A stretch of DNA of 64,000 nt, taken from an uncultured bacterium. Its GTDB lineage: Bacteria; CSSED10-310; CALFER01. The DNA is taken from contig CALFER010000024.1 in the NCBI GenBank assembly GCA_937951895.1, forward strand, positions 1 to 64,000. The letters are read 5' to 3'. The position numbers and the translations under genes are program-made. This document shows, one piece after another, positions 8,928-16,883 of this stretch. A model generated the notes under the pieces. That model was not told the DNA's origin, ran no database searches, and was given only the letters and a program-made list of their open reading frames with translations. Each line of letters opens with the position of its first letter. Position 1 is the first letter of the stretch.

Positions 8928-8945
8928 ATCGAAAATCCTGACTGA
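8910..8945 (+). repeat. 18-bp perfect tandem duplication across the stop codon
   Basis: The 18-base unit ATCGAAAATCCTGACTGA occurs twice head to tail (8910-8927 and 8928-8945). It encodes I-E-N-P-D-stop, so the last five codons and the stop of the upstream gene are repeated in frame downstream. No other feature is seen in 8928-9033, the gap between convergent genes. Confidence 0.95.
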
Positions 8946-9033
8946 AACAGTTCACCTGGATCACGTTGAAATCACGATGGTGCTTTCGGATCGATTCCCG
9001 ATCGGCGTTTTGGGTATCGGATCGCGGGAGACC

Positions 9034-9447
9034 TTACGCGGATTGCCTCCGTGACTGTACTGCACTCCGAATGAAATCGACGATGTTGCGTGTGGATGTG
9101 CCCGGTCCGAATATCTGATCCACACCAGCCGATTCCAGGTCCCGCTGATCCTGTTTCGGAATGACACCCCCGCCGATCAGCACGATATGATTCATCTTCC
9201 TGGCTCTGATCAGATCCACGACTTGCGGAAAGATGGCCATATGAGCGCCTGAGAGGCTGCTGATTCCGACAACATCGGCATCCTCGTCGATGGCCGCCTG
9301 GACAATCATTTCCGGAGTTTGACGCAGTCCCAGATAGATCACTTCAAAACCGGCATCACGGAAACTGTGCGCGATGACCTTTGCACCGCGATCATGTCCG
9401 TCCAATCCCGATTTCGCGATGATCACCTTTATCTTTTCTTCCGACAT
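9034..9447 (-). CDS. Stand-alone cobalamin-binding domain, methylmalonyl-CoA mutase small-subunit type
   Basis: A 137-residue Rossmann-like B12-binding protein. It matches the C-terminal domain of methylmalonyl-CoA-type mutases: KVIIAKSGLDGHDRGAKVIA contains DxHxxG, whose His ligates cobalt. ISSLSGAH and VLIGGG complete the cobalamin pocket. In split mutases this subunit pairs with a separate substrate-binding large subunit to isomerise acyl-CoA thioesters. No large subunit or MeaB-type chaperone gene is in the window, so the partner must lie elsewhere. The ATG at 9447 (after AAAGGGG) is chosen over a longer in-frame start at 9522. It is transcribed divergently from the AAA+ regulator pair. 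Confidence 0.9.
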   Translation of the reverse strand: MSEEKIKVIIAKSGLDGHDRGAKVIAHSFRDAGFEVIYLGLRQTPEMIVQAAIDEDADVVGISSLSGAHMAIFPQVVDLIRARKMNHIVLIGGGVIPKQDQRDLESAGVDQIFGPGTSTRNIVDFIRSAVQSRRQSA

Positions 9448-9552
9448 GGTCGAATCCCCTTTCCCGGATACCACCCATAACGACCTGACTATAGTCGAAT
9501 TGATCCTTTCATTCAATCGCATTCTGTTCAGCGGTCAATAACGAATCCATAC

Positions 9553-9581
9553 TTGTCTGCAACATTGGAATGATCTATCTT
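9553..9581 (+). promoter_or_regulatory. Putative sigma-70 promoter for the AAA+ regulator operon
   Basis: TTGTCT (9553-9558) and TATCTT (9576-9581) with a 17-base spacer lie 20 bases upstream of the GTG start at 9601, which has a strong GGAGG site. No -24/-12 sigma-54 promoter was recognised here. Confidence 0.45.
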
Positions 9582-9600
9582 CTAGGCGATCGGAGGTCAG

Positions 9601-12555
9601 GTGAAACCGAACGAGTCAATTGTGGACTTTGATGCAGCTTTGAGTGTGATCGATGACCTGCTGCGACGGGGGGATGCCGAGACTGCATTCAGTCGGTTGA
9701 CGGAACTTGAAAATCAGAGACCGGACAAACACCAGAAGAACATCCTCTCAGTGCGCTTGATCCAGATTCTCATTCATCAGGGTCAGATCGACGCTGCCCA
9801 GCGACGGATGAAGACAGTGATCAAAAAGCGTAAAGAATCCGTCGATCCGGGATTCAATGCGGACCTTGCCATCGTCTCTTCGCTGCTGGGTGCACTGACC
9901 GGCCAAACAGCATCAGCAATCAAAGACCTGCAGTCTCTCGTTGAGGATTCCTCGCTGTCGCCGATGAAACGGAATGCCGCACTGACGAATCTGGCATGCC
10001 TGTTCCGGGATAGCGGACAATGGTTCCAGGCCATCGACCTCCTGACACAGTTGATCCAGAATCCCGATTCGACTCCCGATGAAATCGCGCGCGCCGCACT
10101 GATCGTCGCTGAGATTCACCTCGATCTGGAACTCGATCAGGTCGCTCCCTGGATCGAATCCGTTCTGACACATGCCGCGAAGTCCGGAGCATGGGAAATG
10201 GTCAAATGCGCAGAAATCATCCGGACACTGTCGCGTTTCCGCCAGGGCGATCTCGATGGATGCCTCCGTGAGTTGAATTCCCATCTGAACGAAGCGGACC
10301 AGTTGATGTCGATCCAACCTCGGATCATGGCCCGGCTGGCCATCGCGGAGTATCTCATCTTCTTCGGAGACGACGCAGAAGCCCGGTTGCATCTGAGCGA
10401 CTCGAAAACGATTCTTGACTCGGTCAATCTCAGTGGTCTGACATCTCATCAGACCAAGCATGAGTTACTCTGGATAGAAACCCTGCCCTGGCGTCGCTCG
10501 CGTGATGCAGCCTTTGAATCGCTCGACCGACTCGAAATCATCCTCGCCGTCATCAGCAAGTATCCCCGGTTGCCCGGCGTAGTACCGGTCTGGTGGCTCT
10601 CCGGTCGAATCCAGGCCGCGCTGGGACTGCACGACAATGCTCGGAAATCGTTTCAACGAGCGCTGACCGAAGCTCAGAAGAATCGCTCCAATCGCCAGGA
10701 AGCCCGCATCCTTCACGAAATGGCGCTCCTGGACTGGAACAGCTCGCGATCGGAATCCGAACTCTCGGGATCAGAGCGCAACAAAATCCTGTCCAATTCA
10801 ACACGCGCGTTGGATTGCGCGATGAAGGCGGGCGATCTGGAAACCGAATGGCTGATTCACGCGTTTCGAGGACGAGTGTTTCTCGATTCAAACGAACACT
10901 ATCCGGCAACCGGCGAGCTCGAGACCGCATCCCAACAACTCCTGTCACTCATCGAATCCATCGCGGATCCGGATCTGATCAAACGGTATCGGATGGCAGC
11001 CCACCGTGCCGAATCAATCCGGATTCTCGAACCATATCTCGAATCGTCCAAACCAAAGCAATCCGCGGCCGAACGTCGCTCACCGCCGATTCGACCGCAC
11101 GACGAATCAGATGATGGCCACGAAGATGTGCGGAAACTGCATGAGTTGATTCGTGCGCTCGGCGGCATCCATGGCTCGACCTCGACCCGGGATCTCATGG
11201 CCAAACTGCTCCGAACCGCTCTGTCCGTTCTGAATGCGGAACGTATCCAGTTCATCCCGCACCCCGGCCTGCAGACCACCCAGAAAGCAATCTCGAAGTC
11301 AGTTTCGGAAACCGCTGATTTATTCATTCCCGAAATCCCTCGGGAATGGAATCGGGACATCACGGACAGTATACACCCATTGATTTTTTTCAGGCAGCCG
11401 ACTGAAACCGATATCGATGCCCGAACGGTGATCTGTGCGTCGTTGAAAGACCCGCAACCACTCGGTGTCATTCAGATCGATCGACCCGCACGACTTGGAG
11501 TTTTCACATCCGGAGATGCCAGCATTCTGGAATCGATGATTCAAACCGCACTGCTGACGCATTCGATCTTATCCATGCGCCAGAGACTTGCGGACCTGAC
11601 CGATCAGTTTCGACGGGAAATTACCCCGGAGTATCCGAACATCATCGGTCAGAGTGGACCGATGCGGGATGTCTTCAACCTTATCCATCGCGTCTCGTCA
11701 ACCGAAATTTCCGTGCTGATCACCGGAGAGACCGGAACCGGCAAGGATCTCGTGGCGCGAACGATTCACGACACGAGTATTCGGAAACATTCTCCTTTCG
11801 TTTATCTCGATTGCTCGGCGATTCCCGTCGCTTTGATCGAGGCAGAGCTGTTCGGGATCGAGAAAGGTGTTGCGACAGGGGTCGAGCAGCGCGTGGGATT
11901 GCTGGAATATGCCAACGGAGGAACGATTGTTCTGGATGAGATCACGGAAATCCCGTTGTCGACACAGGCGAAACTGCTCCGAGTCCTTCAGGAGCGTGAC
12001 TTTGAACCCGTCGGATCGAATCGGACGGTGAAAGTCGACATCCGCCTGATATCGACGACCTCGAAAGACATTCTTAAATCGATCTCCGAACAACGTGTGC
12101 GCGAAGATTTCTATTATCGTCTCAATGGCATCACCATCGATATTCCTCCGCTGCGAAAACGTGATGCCGACATCCTCCTGCTCGCCCGCACATTCCTCCA
12201 GCGCTACAACTCAGAATTTAAGAAAAGCATCCGGGGATTCACGCCCGAGACAATCGATGCGATGCTCGATTATCCCTGGCCGGGCAATGTCCGGGAACTC
12301 GATCATGCAATCCGGAAAGCAGTCTTGTTCAGCCAGCGCGATGATCTCGACCTGGAGGATCTCAACGGCACTCTCCACCAATATCGTTCGCTTTCGTTCG
12401 ATGAACGGGTCAAGCAATTTGAGATGACTGTGGTGAATGAAACTCTCAAGCGATTCGGTGGTGATCGTGCGGAATCCGCCAGGGTGCTGGGGATCCCGAA
12501 AACGACTCTCGATCGACTCCTCAAACGTTCTGACTCGAGGCAGAGGAAGGAATAG
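9601..12555 (+). CDS. TPR-GAF-AAA+ sigma-54-activator-like regulator with degenerate GAFTGA loop
   Basis: A 984-residue predicted regulator. The first ~450 residues are helical TPR-like repeats, followed by a GAF-like sensor (about 515-660). The AAA+ domain (about 680-905) has Walker A GETGTGKD, Walker B IVLDEI and PWPGNVREL. A Fis-type helix-turn-helix ends it (about 930-980: DRAESARVLGIPKTTLDRLL). The sigma-54 contact loop reads GVATGV instead of GAFTGA, so ordinary sigma-54 activation is doubtful; TyrR shows that enhancer-binding-protein relatives can work with other sigma factors. The GTG start follows GGAGG. The stop is 4 bases before the next gene's start, so the two are surely co-transcribed. 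There is no receiver domain, so input is probably protein-protein (TPR) and ligand (GAF). Confidence 0.85.
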   Translation: MKPNESIVDFDAALSVIDDLLRRGDAETAFSRLTELENQRPDKHQKNILSVRLIQILIHQGQIDAAQRRMKTVIKKRKESVDPGFNADLAIVSSLLGALTGQTASAIKDLQSLVEDSSLSPMKRNAALTNLACLFRDSGQWFQAIDLLTQLIQNPDSTPDEIARAALIVAEIHLDLELDQVAPWIESVLTHAAKSGAWEMVKCAEIIRTLSRFRQGDLDGCLRELNSHLNEADQLMSIQPRIMARLAIAEYLIFFGDDAEARLHLSDSKTILDSVNLSGLTSHQTKHELLWIETLPWRRSRDAAFESLDRLEIILAVISKYPRLPGVVPVWWLSGRIQAALGLHDNARKSFQRALTEAQKNRSNRQEARILHEMALLDWNSSRSESELSGSERNKILSNSTRALDCAMKAGDLETEWLIHAFRGRVFLDSNEHYPATGELETASQQLLSLIESIADPDLIKRYRMAAHRAESIRILEPYLESSKPKQSAAERRSPPIRPHDESDDGHEDVRKLHELIRALGGIHGSTSTRDLMAKLLRTALSVLNAERIQFIPHPGLQTTQKAISKSVSETADLFIPEIPREWNRDITDSIHPLIFFRQPTETDIDARTVICASLKDPQPLGVIQIDRPARLGVFTSGDASILESMIQTALLTHSILSMRQRLADLTDQFRREITPEYPNIIGQSGPMRDVFNLIHRVSSTEISVLITGETGTGKDLVARTIHDTSIRKHSPFVYLDCSAIPVALIEAELFGIEKGVATGVEQRVGLLEYANGGTIVLDEITEIPLSTQAKLLRVLQERDFEPVGSNRTVKVDIRLISTTSKDILKSISEQRVREDFYYRLNGITIDIPPLRKRDADILLLARTFLQRYNSEFKKSIRGFTPETIDAMLDYPWPGNVRELDHAIRKAVLFSQRDDLDLEDLNGTLHQYRSLSFDERVKQFEMTVVNETLKRFGGDRAESARVLGIPKTTLDRLLKRSDSRQRKE

Positions 12556-12559
12556 TATC

Positions 12560-14050
12560 GTGGAGCGATGGAACCGGGTTCCCCGCGAAAAACTCGAGTT
12601 GCTGATTCAGATTATCGCCGATCTGTCTCCATTGGATTCCGAAGACAGGCTCATCCGACATCTCATCCGCAACGCTCTCGAGTTTACCGGTGCCGAGCGG
12701 GGCTTCCTGGTTCAGATCGATCAAGACTCGGGTGCTTTCGTTTTCTATGATGCCGATGGACCTTGCGCTCAGGCTCCTGTCGTCTCCAGGAGCAGCATCT
12801 CGCAAGTCCTCGAAACGTCGATGCCGATCTGTCTGGTCGAAAATTCCGACGGCAAATCGATATCGACCTCTGCCAGCATTCTGGCCCTCGATCTCAAGAC
12901 AATCATGTGCTCGCCTTTGGTCGCCCGGATCAATCAGGAACGACGACAATACGGGGTTTTGTATGTGGACAGCCGGATCGTGACACAACCCTTTTCCCGT
13001 GAGGATCTCGACTTCTTTTCCCTCCTGTCCGAGCACGCGGCGATTGTCTTCGATCATCTGCATCTGATGCGGAAAATCGAGCAGGATTACAAGCTGTTGC
13101 ACGATGAAGTGCGATCGAAGTACGACTATCACAAGATCGTTGGCCAGTGCGACGCAATGAAAAAGGTGTATCAGACCCTCGAGGTCCTTCGAAACACGGA
13201 TATCGACGTGCTGATCACCGGTGACACCGGAACGGGGAAGGAATTGATTGCGAAGGCGATTCATTACGCCAGTTCGCGCTCGAACATGCCGCTCAAACAG
13301 ATCAATTGTGCCGCCCTTCCGGAAGGGCTGGTCGAAGCTGAGCTCTTCGGGGTCGAACGCAATGTGGCAACCGATGTCAACCGGAGATCGGGCAAACTCG
13401 AAGATGCCAACGGAGGTTCAATGTTCCTGGACGAAATCGGCGATATGCCGTTGCGAGTCCAGAACCGGTTGCTGCGGTTTCTCGAAGAACGGCGATTCCG
13501 GCGGATCGGTGGACGGGATGAGATATCTGCGGACGTGAGAATCATCGCAGCAACCAACAAAACCCTCGATCTCGAGGTTGCCAGTGGTCGATTCCGCGAC
13601 GCTCTCCGGTATCGGATCGATGTGATCAACATCCATTTGCCTCCACTCCGGGAACGCGATAACGATCTCGAACTCCTCGCCCAGTTTTTTCTGAAACAGG
13701 TCGTTGACCAGAGCGGCATCTCCATCAAAGGATTTACGGCCGATGCCTGGAATCTCATGAAATCCTATTCATGGCCCGGAAATGTTCGTGAACTCAAGCA
13801 CCGCGTTCAATCTGCCGCATTTCTCGCCAAAGCCCAACTCATCGATGCAATGGATCTCGGCCTGCGTAAACCCGTCTCCGATGAACCCTCACTCACTCTG
13901 GAAGATCAAAAATCAAACTTCATCCGTGATCTTCTGATCAAGTCCCTGATCGGAGCCGACCAGGATGAGACGATCGCCTCCCGCACACTCGGAATCGATC
14001 TCGAACGATTCCAGGCCCTGCGCCGGATACATGGGCTGACGGAGAATTGA
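12560..14050 (+). CDS. GAF-AAA+ sigma-54-activator-like protein lacking GAFTGA
   Basis: A 496-residue partner of the preceding gene. A GAF domain (about 28-170, with ERGFLVQID and YGVLYVDSR) precedes a AAA+ domain (about 190-420). Walker A is GDTGTGKEL, Walker B is MFLDEIGDM, and RERDNDLELLAQFF and YSWPGNVREL follow the family. The sigma-54 loop is NVATDV, even less like GAFTGA than its neighbour. The C-terminal ~55 residues may be a worn Fis-type HTH (IASRTLGIDLERFQALR). The start is taken as GTG 12560 with AGGAAGGA upstream; a longer in-frame ATG at 12437 would overlap the previous gene by 119 bases. Intact ATPase motifs argue for a working ATPase, perhaps a hetero-oligomer with its neighbour (inference). 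Confidence 0.85.
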   Translation: MERWNRVPREKLELLIQIIADLSPLDSEDRLIRHLIRNALEFTGAERGFLVQIDQDSGAFVFYDADGPCAQAPVVSRSSISQVLETSMPICLVENSDGKSISTSASILALDLKTIMCSPLVARINQERRQYGVLYVDSRIVTQPFSREDLDFFSLLSEHAAIVFDHLHLMRKIEQDYKLLHDEVRSKYDYHKIVGQCDAMKKVYQTLEVLRNTDIDVLITGDTGTGKELIAKAIHYASSRSNMPLKQINCAALPEGLVEAELFGVERNVATDVNRRSGKLEDANGGSMFLDEIGDMPLRVQNRLLRFLEERRFRRIGGRDEISADVRIIAATNKTLDLEVASGRFRDALRYRIDVINIHLPPLRERDNDLELLAQFFLKQVVDQSGISIKGFTADAWNLMKSYSWPGNVRELKHRVQSAAFLAKAQLIDAMDLGLRKPVSDEPSLTLEDQKSNFIRDLLIKSLIGADQDETIASRTLGIDLERFQALRRIHGLTEN

Positions 14051-14054
14051 TCGG

Positions 14055-14372
14055 TCAGGATTGCCGGGAACCGCTCAACAGGCCGATCGCGATTCCGATG
14101 CCGATAAATATAGCAAGATTCAGAGCAAATCCGGGGAGGCTGTCGAGCCCGAAGTGATCGACGATGCGACGATACAGATACCAGAGACCCGTGATGAATG
14201 GGCCGGACAATGCGATGATGCTCAAGACCGGTTTCAGACTCGATCGTTTGCTCAATGTCATCCGCAGAACCGGAAAGAGGCATACGGCCAGCGCAGGTGT
14301 GAACACGACCAGGATCTTGAAAAAAACTTCCAATCGCTGTTCATTCAACACAAACTCGAGGATTTCGCGCAT
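14055..14372 (-). CDS. Small membrane protein of unknown function
   Basis: A 105-residue hydrophobic protein with about three predicted transmembrane segments (residues ~18-34, ~45-62 and ~82-100), separated by a basic loop (LSKRSSLKP) and YLYRRIVDHFGLDSL. It is not recognised as a named family. The ATG at 14372 follows AAAAGG and lies at the start of the conserved-looking segment; longer in-frame starts would run into the divergent proline dehydrogenase gene. Its stop is 4 bases from the convergent upstream gene's stop. No function is proposed. Confidence 0.6.
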   Translation of the reverse strand: MREILEFVLNEQRLEVFFKILVVFTPALAVCLFPVLRMTLSKRSSLKPVLSIIALSGPFITGLWYLYRRIVDHFGLDSLPGFALNLAIFIGIGIAIGLLSGSRQS

Positions 14373-14496
14373 CTCAGACCTTTTCTTCAACCACGGCTTC
14401 CAATATACTCGAATCGCTGAGTGAAGCAGCGGCAATGACAGGAAAAAAGAGTAGCATAACCTGTGTCGGATTGCACTCGACTTCATGGAGACGGAT

Positions 14497-15399
14497 ATGG
14501 GATTTCTGACGCACGCGATGGTGGACCTGATCGGGATCATGCCTGAATCGTTGATCTGGCGATTCGCACGACGATACATCGCCGGCTCGACACTTTCGGA
14601 CGGATTGGCTGAAGCGACGGAGTTGCTGAACGGAGGATACGCGACAACACTGGACGTCCTCGGCGAGGATATCTCTCAGGATCGTGAAGCGGATCAGGCA
14701 CTGGAGAACTATCGAAGACTGGTTGAAGCCCTCTCCGAAAAAGATCTCATCCGGAACATCAGCCTCAAGCTCAGCCAGTTCGGTTTGAAACTGAACGCAA
14801 ATGCCATGGAATCCCGGATTTTCTCGCTGGTGGATTGGGCCCGGGAGCATGATTGTTTTGTGCGGATTGACATGGAGGACTCCTCGACGACGACCAGAAC
14901 GATCGATCTGTACCGGACCATCCGGAAGCGGTACGATCGGGTGGGCACGGTCATTCAGGCCTGTCTCAGGCGATCGATCGATGATGTCGCCACGCTGCAG
15001 AAGGAAGGCGCAACGAATCTCAGAATCTGCAAGGGCATTTACATCGAAGACTCATCGATCGCCTACCGCGATTATCAGGAAGTTCGGGACAACTACATGA
15101 AACTGGTCAGACAGATGTTCGATGGCGGATCATTCATCGGCCTCGCCACACATGATGACTGGCTGATCGATCAGTGTCTGCTTGAGATCCGTCGGAGGGG
15201 ATTCGCGTCGGATCGGTATGAGTTCCAGATGCTGCTCGGGGTCGGCGAGCATCTGCGGAAGGACCTTATCCGTGAAGGCCATTGCGTGCGCGTTTACATT
15301 CCGTTTGGTGAAGCCTGGAAGGCCTACTCCCTGAGACGCTTCCGCGAAAATCCGAAAATCGCATGGTACGTGATCAAAAACCTTCTCCGGTTCGCATGA
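14497..15399 (+). CDS. Proline dehydrogenase (monofunctional, FAD-dependent)
   Basis: Oxidises L-proline to delta-1-pyrroline-5-carboxylate, passing electrons to FAD and then the quinone pool. The ~300-residue TIM-barrel protein shows family landmarks: LSQFGL, FVRIDMEDS, LRICKGIY, GLATHD, and the C-terminal YEFQMLLGV ... VRVYIPFGEAW segment that binds flavin and substrate. The length is typical of stand-alone ProDH rather than the PutA fusion; no P5C dehydrogenase gene is in the window. The ATG at 14497, with GGAG 6 bases before it, is preferred over 14485, which has no site. An aminopeptidase gene follows 7 bases later, consistent with an amino-acid catabolic operon. Confidence 0.92.
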   Translation: MGFLTHAMVDLIGIMPESLIWRFARRYIAGSTLSDGLAEATELLNGGYATTLDVLGEDISQDREADQALENYRRLVEALSEKDLIRNISLKLSQFGLKLNANAMESRIFSLVDWAREHDCFVRIDMEDSSTTTRTIDLYRTIRKRYDRVGTVIQACLRRSIDDVATLQKEGATNLRICKGIYIEDSSIAYRDYQEVRDNYMKLVRQMFDGGSFIGLATHDDWLIDQCLLEIRRRGFASDRYEFQMLLGVGEHLRKDLIREGHCVRVYIPFGEAWKAYSLRRFRENPKIAWYVIKNLLRFA

Positions 15400-15406
15400 G
15401 GTTCCC

Positions 15407-16408
15407 ATGAAACACGACGCGATCGCTCTGCTCAAACGCCTCTCCGAAGCTACCGGCCCGTCAACCTCGGAAGATCGGATCATCCAATTGATCCTGGAGT
15501 CTCTGGGTGATGGCTTCGCGCACCATGTGACACCTCATAAAAACCTGATCGTCTACTCCAGACGTCCCGCAGTCGGAAAGACCATCATGCTGCAGGCCCA
15601 CATGGACGAACTCGGGATGCGCCCCTACCGCTACACTCCGGACGGATTCATCCAGTTGACCCCAACCGGTTCGGTGCCTCCGGATGCTACGAACCATGAG
15701 ATCATTTTTGAGCCGACCGGGGTGAGGGGGATCCTCATCATCCAGCAGAACGAGCGGAAATCGGACTATTATGCGGACATTGGAGCCGCTTCCGCGGAGG
15801 AGGCGAAGGAAATGGTTCCGCATTATTCCAATGCCGCCTATGCCGGGGTGGAGGTCAAGGATAGCCCGACGCATCTCATGGGCAAAAGCTTCGATGATCG
15901 TGCCGGTTGCGCGGCAATCACCACGGTGCTCAGACGGTGGAATCGACGTCACCGGAATAACATTATCGGAGTATTCACCGCGCGGGAAGAGACCGGCAAC
16001 TGGCCGGTCGACGAACTTCGTCTGACGATGATGAAGCACGACCTGAATCCGGATATCGTGATCAACGTGGAATGCTGCCCGGGCGGCCCGACCCCGGGAG
16101 ACCCCAACCCGATCGCCCGTGTCGGAGGCGGCATCGTGCTGGTATCCATGGATGCATCCTACGAACCGGATTCCATGTTGTGCCGATGGATGGAAGACCG
16201 TGCTCAATCATCCGGAATCCCGTTTCAGCACATCGCAGTTCGTGATGGCTCGGGAGAACTCGGTCGGATCGCCCTGTCATTCGGAATTTCCGGATACCCG
16301 CTGACGATTCCGTGCCGGTACATGCATCATCCGCATTCCGTGATATCGAAATCGGATTTCCTGGCTTGTGTTTCGATGATCGAAGAAATAGCATGTAATT
16401 ATGATTAA
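15407..16408 (+). CDS. M42-family metallo-aminopeptidase
   Basis: A 333-residue cytoplasmic dizinc peptidase of the M42 (glutamyl aminopeptidase/TET) family, which trims N-terminal residues from peptides as large oligomers. Metal- and catalysis-related motifs are in order: AHMDELG near residue 66, FDDRAGC near 163 (bridging Asp), AREETG near 191 (catalytic Glu and metal Glu), an MDASYEPD segment and a C-terminal MHHPHSV (metal His). It follows the proline dehydrogenase gene by 7 bases, so peptide breakdown and proline use may be co-expressed. It overlaps the next gene by 8 bases. Confidence 0.92.
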   Translation: MKHDAIALLKRLSEATGPSTSEDRIIQLILESLGDGFAHHVTPHKNLIVYSRRPAVGKTIMLQAHMDELGMRPYRYTPDGFIQLTPTGSVPPDATNHEIIFEPTGVRGILIIQQNERKSDYYADIGAASAEEAKEMVPHYSNAAYAGVEVKDSPTHLMGKSFDDRAGCAAITTVLRRWNRRHRNNIIGVFTAREETGNWPVDELRLTMMKHDLNPDIVINVECCPGGPTPGDPNPIARVGGGIVLVSMDASYEPDSMLCRWMEDRAQSSGIPFQHIAVRDGSGELGRIALSFGISGYPLTIPCRYMHHPHSVISKSDFLACVSMIEEIACNYD

Positions 16409-16850
16409 TCGACTCACGATCGGAACCGGTTCGTTGATCTTCCTCTTCGCATGCGTTTTCGTTTGTCATGGCGCTGACTGCTCGATTCCCGGAACGTCGA
16501 TCTCGATGCCGTCGCATACCTTCCATGCCGGTGACCTTTGCGAGTTGCGTGTGGTGTTTTGCAATACCGGATCAGATCCCCTTTACAATCACCCGCTTTT
16601 TGTCGTGCTGACGATTCTCGGAGAATACTGGTTTGCCCCGGAATGGACGCGAGGAGAAGACGGTTTCACCCACTTCACGCTCACATTCCCTCCCGGCACG
16701 AAAGAACAGCTTGTGCTGCCGGAGTTTTCCTGGCCAGTGACCGGCACATCCTTCTCGGGGGCACTCTTCATCGCCGCCGTTACCGATCCGGTGTACGACC
16801 ATGTTGTCGGTGATATCGCCTCCTGGGAATTCAGTTGGTCCGATTGGTAA
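16401..16850 (+). CDS. Small secreted protein: signal peptide plus one copy of a shared C-terminal-type domain
   Basis: A 149-residue exported protein. The signal peptide (about 1-25, ending in CHGAD) leads into a single beta-rich domain. Its landmarks (AGDLCELRVVFCN, VVLTILGEYWFAPEWT, LPEFSWP, FIAAVTDP ... VVGDI) match the C-terminal ~110 residues of the secreted proteins at 59765 and 61423. No enzyme motif is present. It begins inside the aminopeptidase stop region (8-base overlap), so it is translated from the same transcript despite being secreted. Function is unknown; it may be the minimal form of a widespread surface domain in this organism. Confidence 0.75.
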   Translation: MINRLTIGTGSLIFLFACVFVCHGADCSIPGTSISMPSHTFHAGDLCELRVVFCNTGSDPLYNHPLFVVLTILGEYWFAPEWTRGEDGFTHFTLTFPPGTKEQLVLPEFSWPVTGTSFSGALFIAAVTDPVYDHVVGDIASWEFSWSDW

Positions 16851-16883
16851 AAGAGCTGCCGTTTCGGCGTTGAGATTCCCCCG

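Noticed and set aside
8946..9033. Bidirectional terminator between convergent genes
   Set aside because: Only a 5-bp GATCG/CGATC stem with a short T run is seen, too weak to call.
9448..9600. Possible sigma-54 (-24/-12) promoter near the AAA+ regulator genes
   Set aside because: No GG-N10-GC pattern in the proper context was found; a sigma-70-like pair explains the region better.
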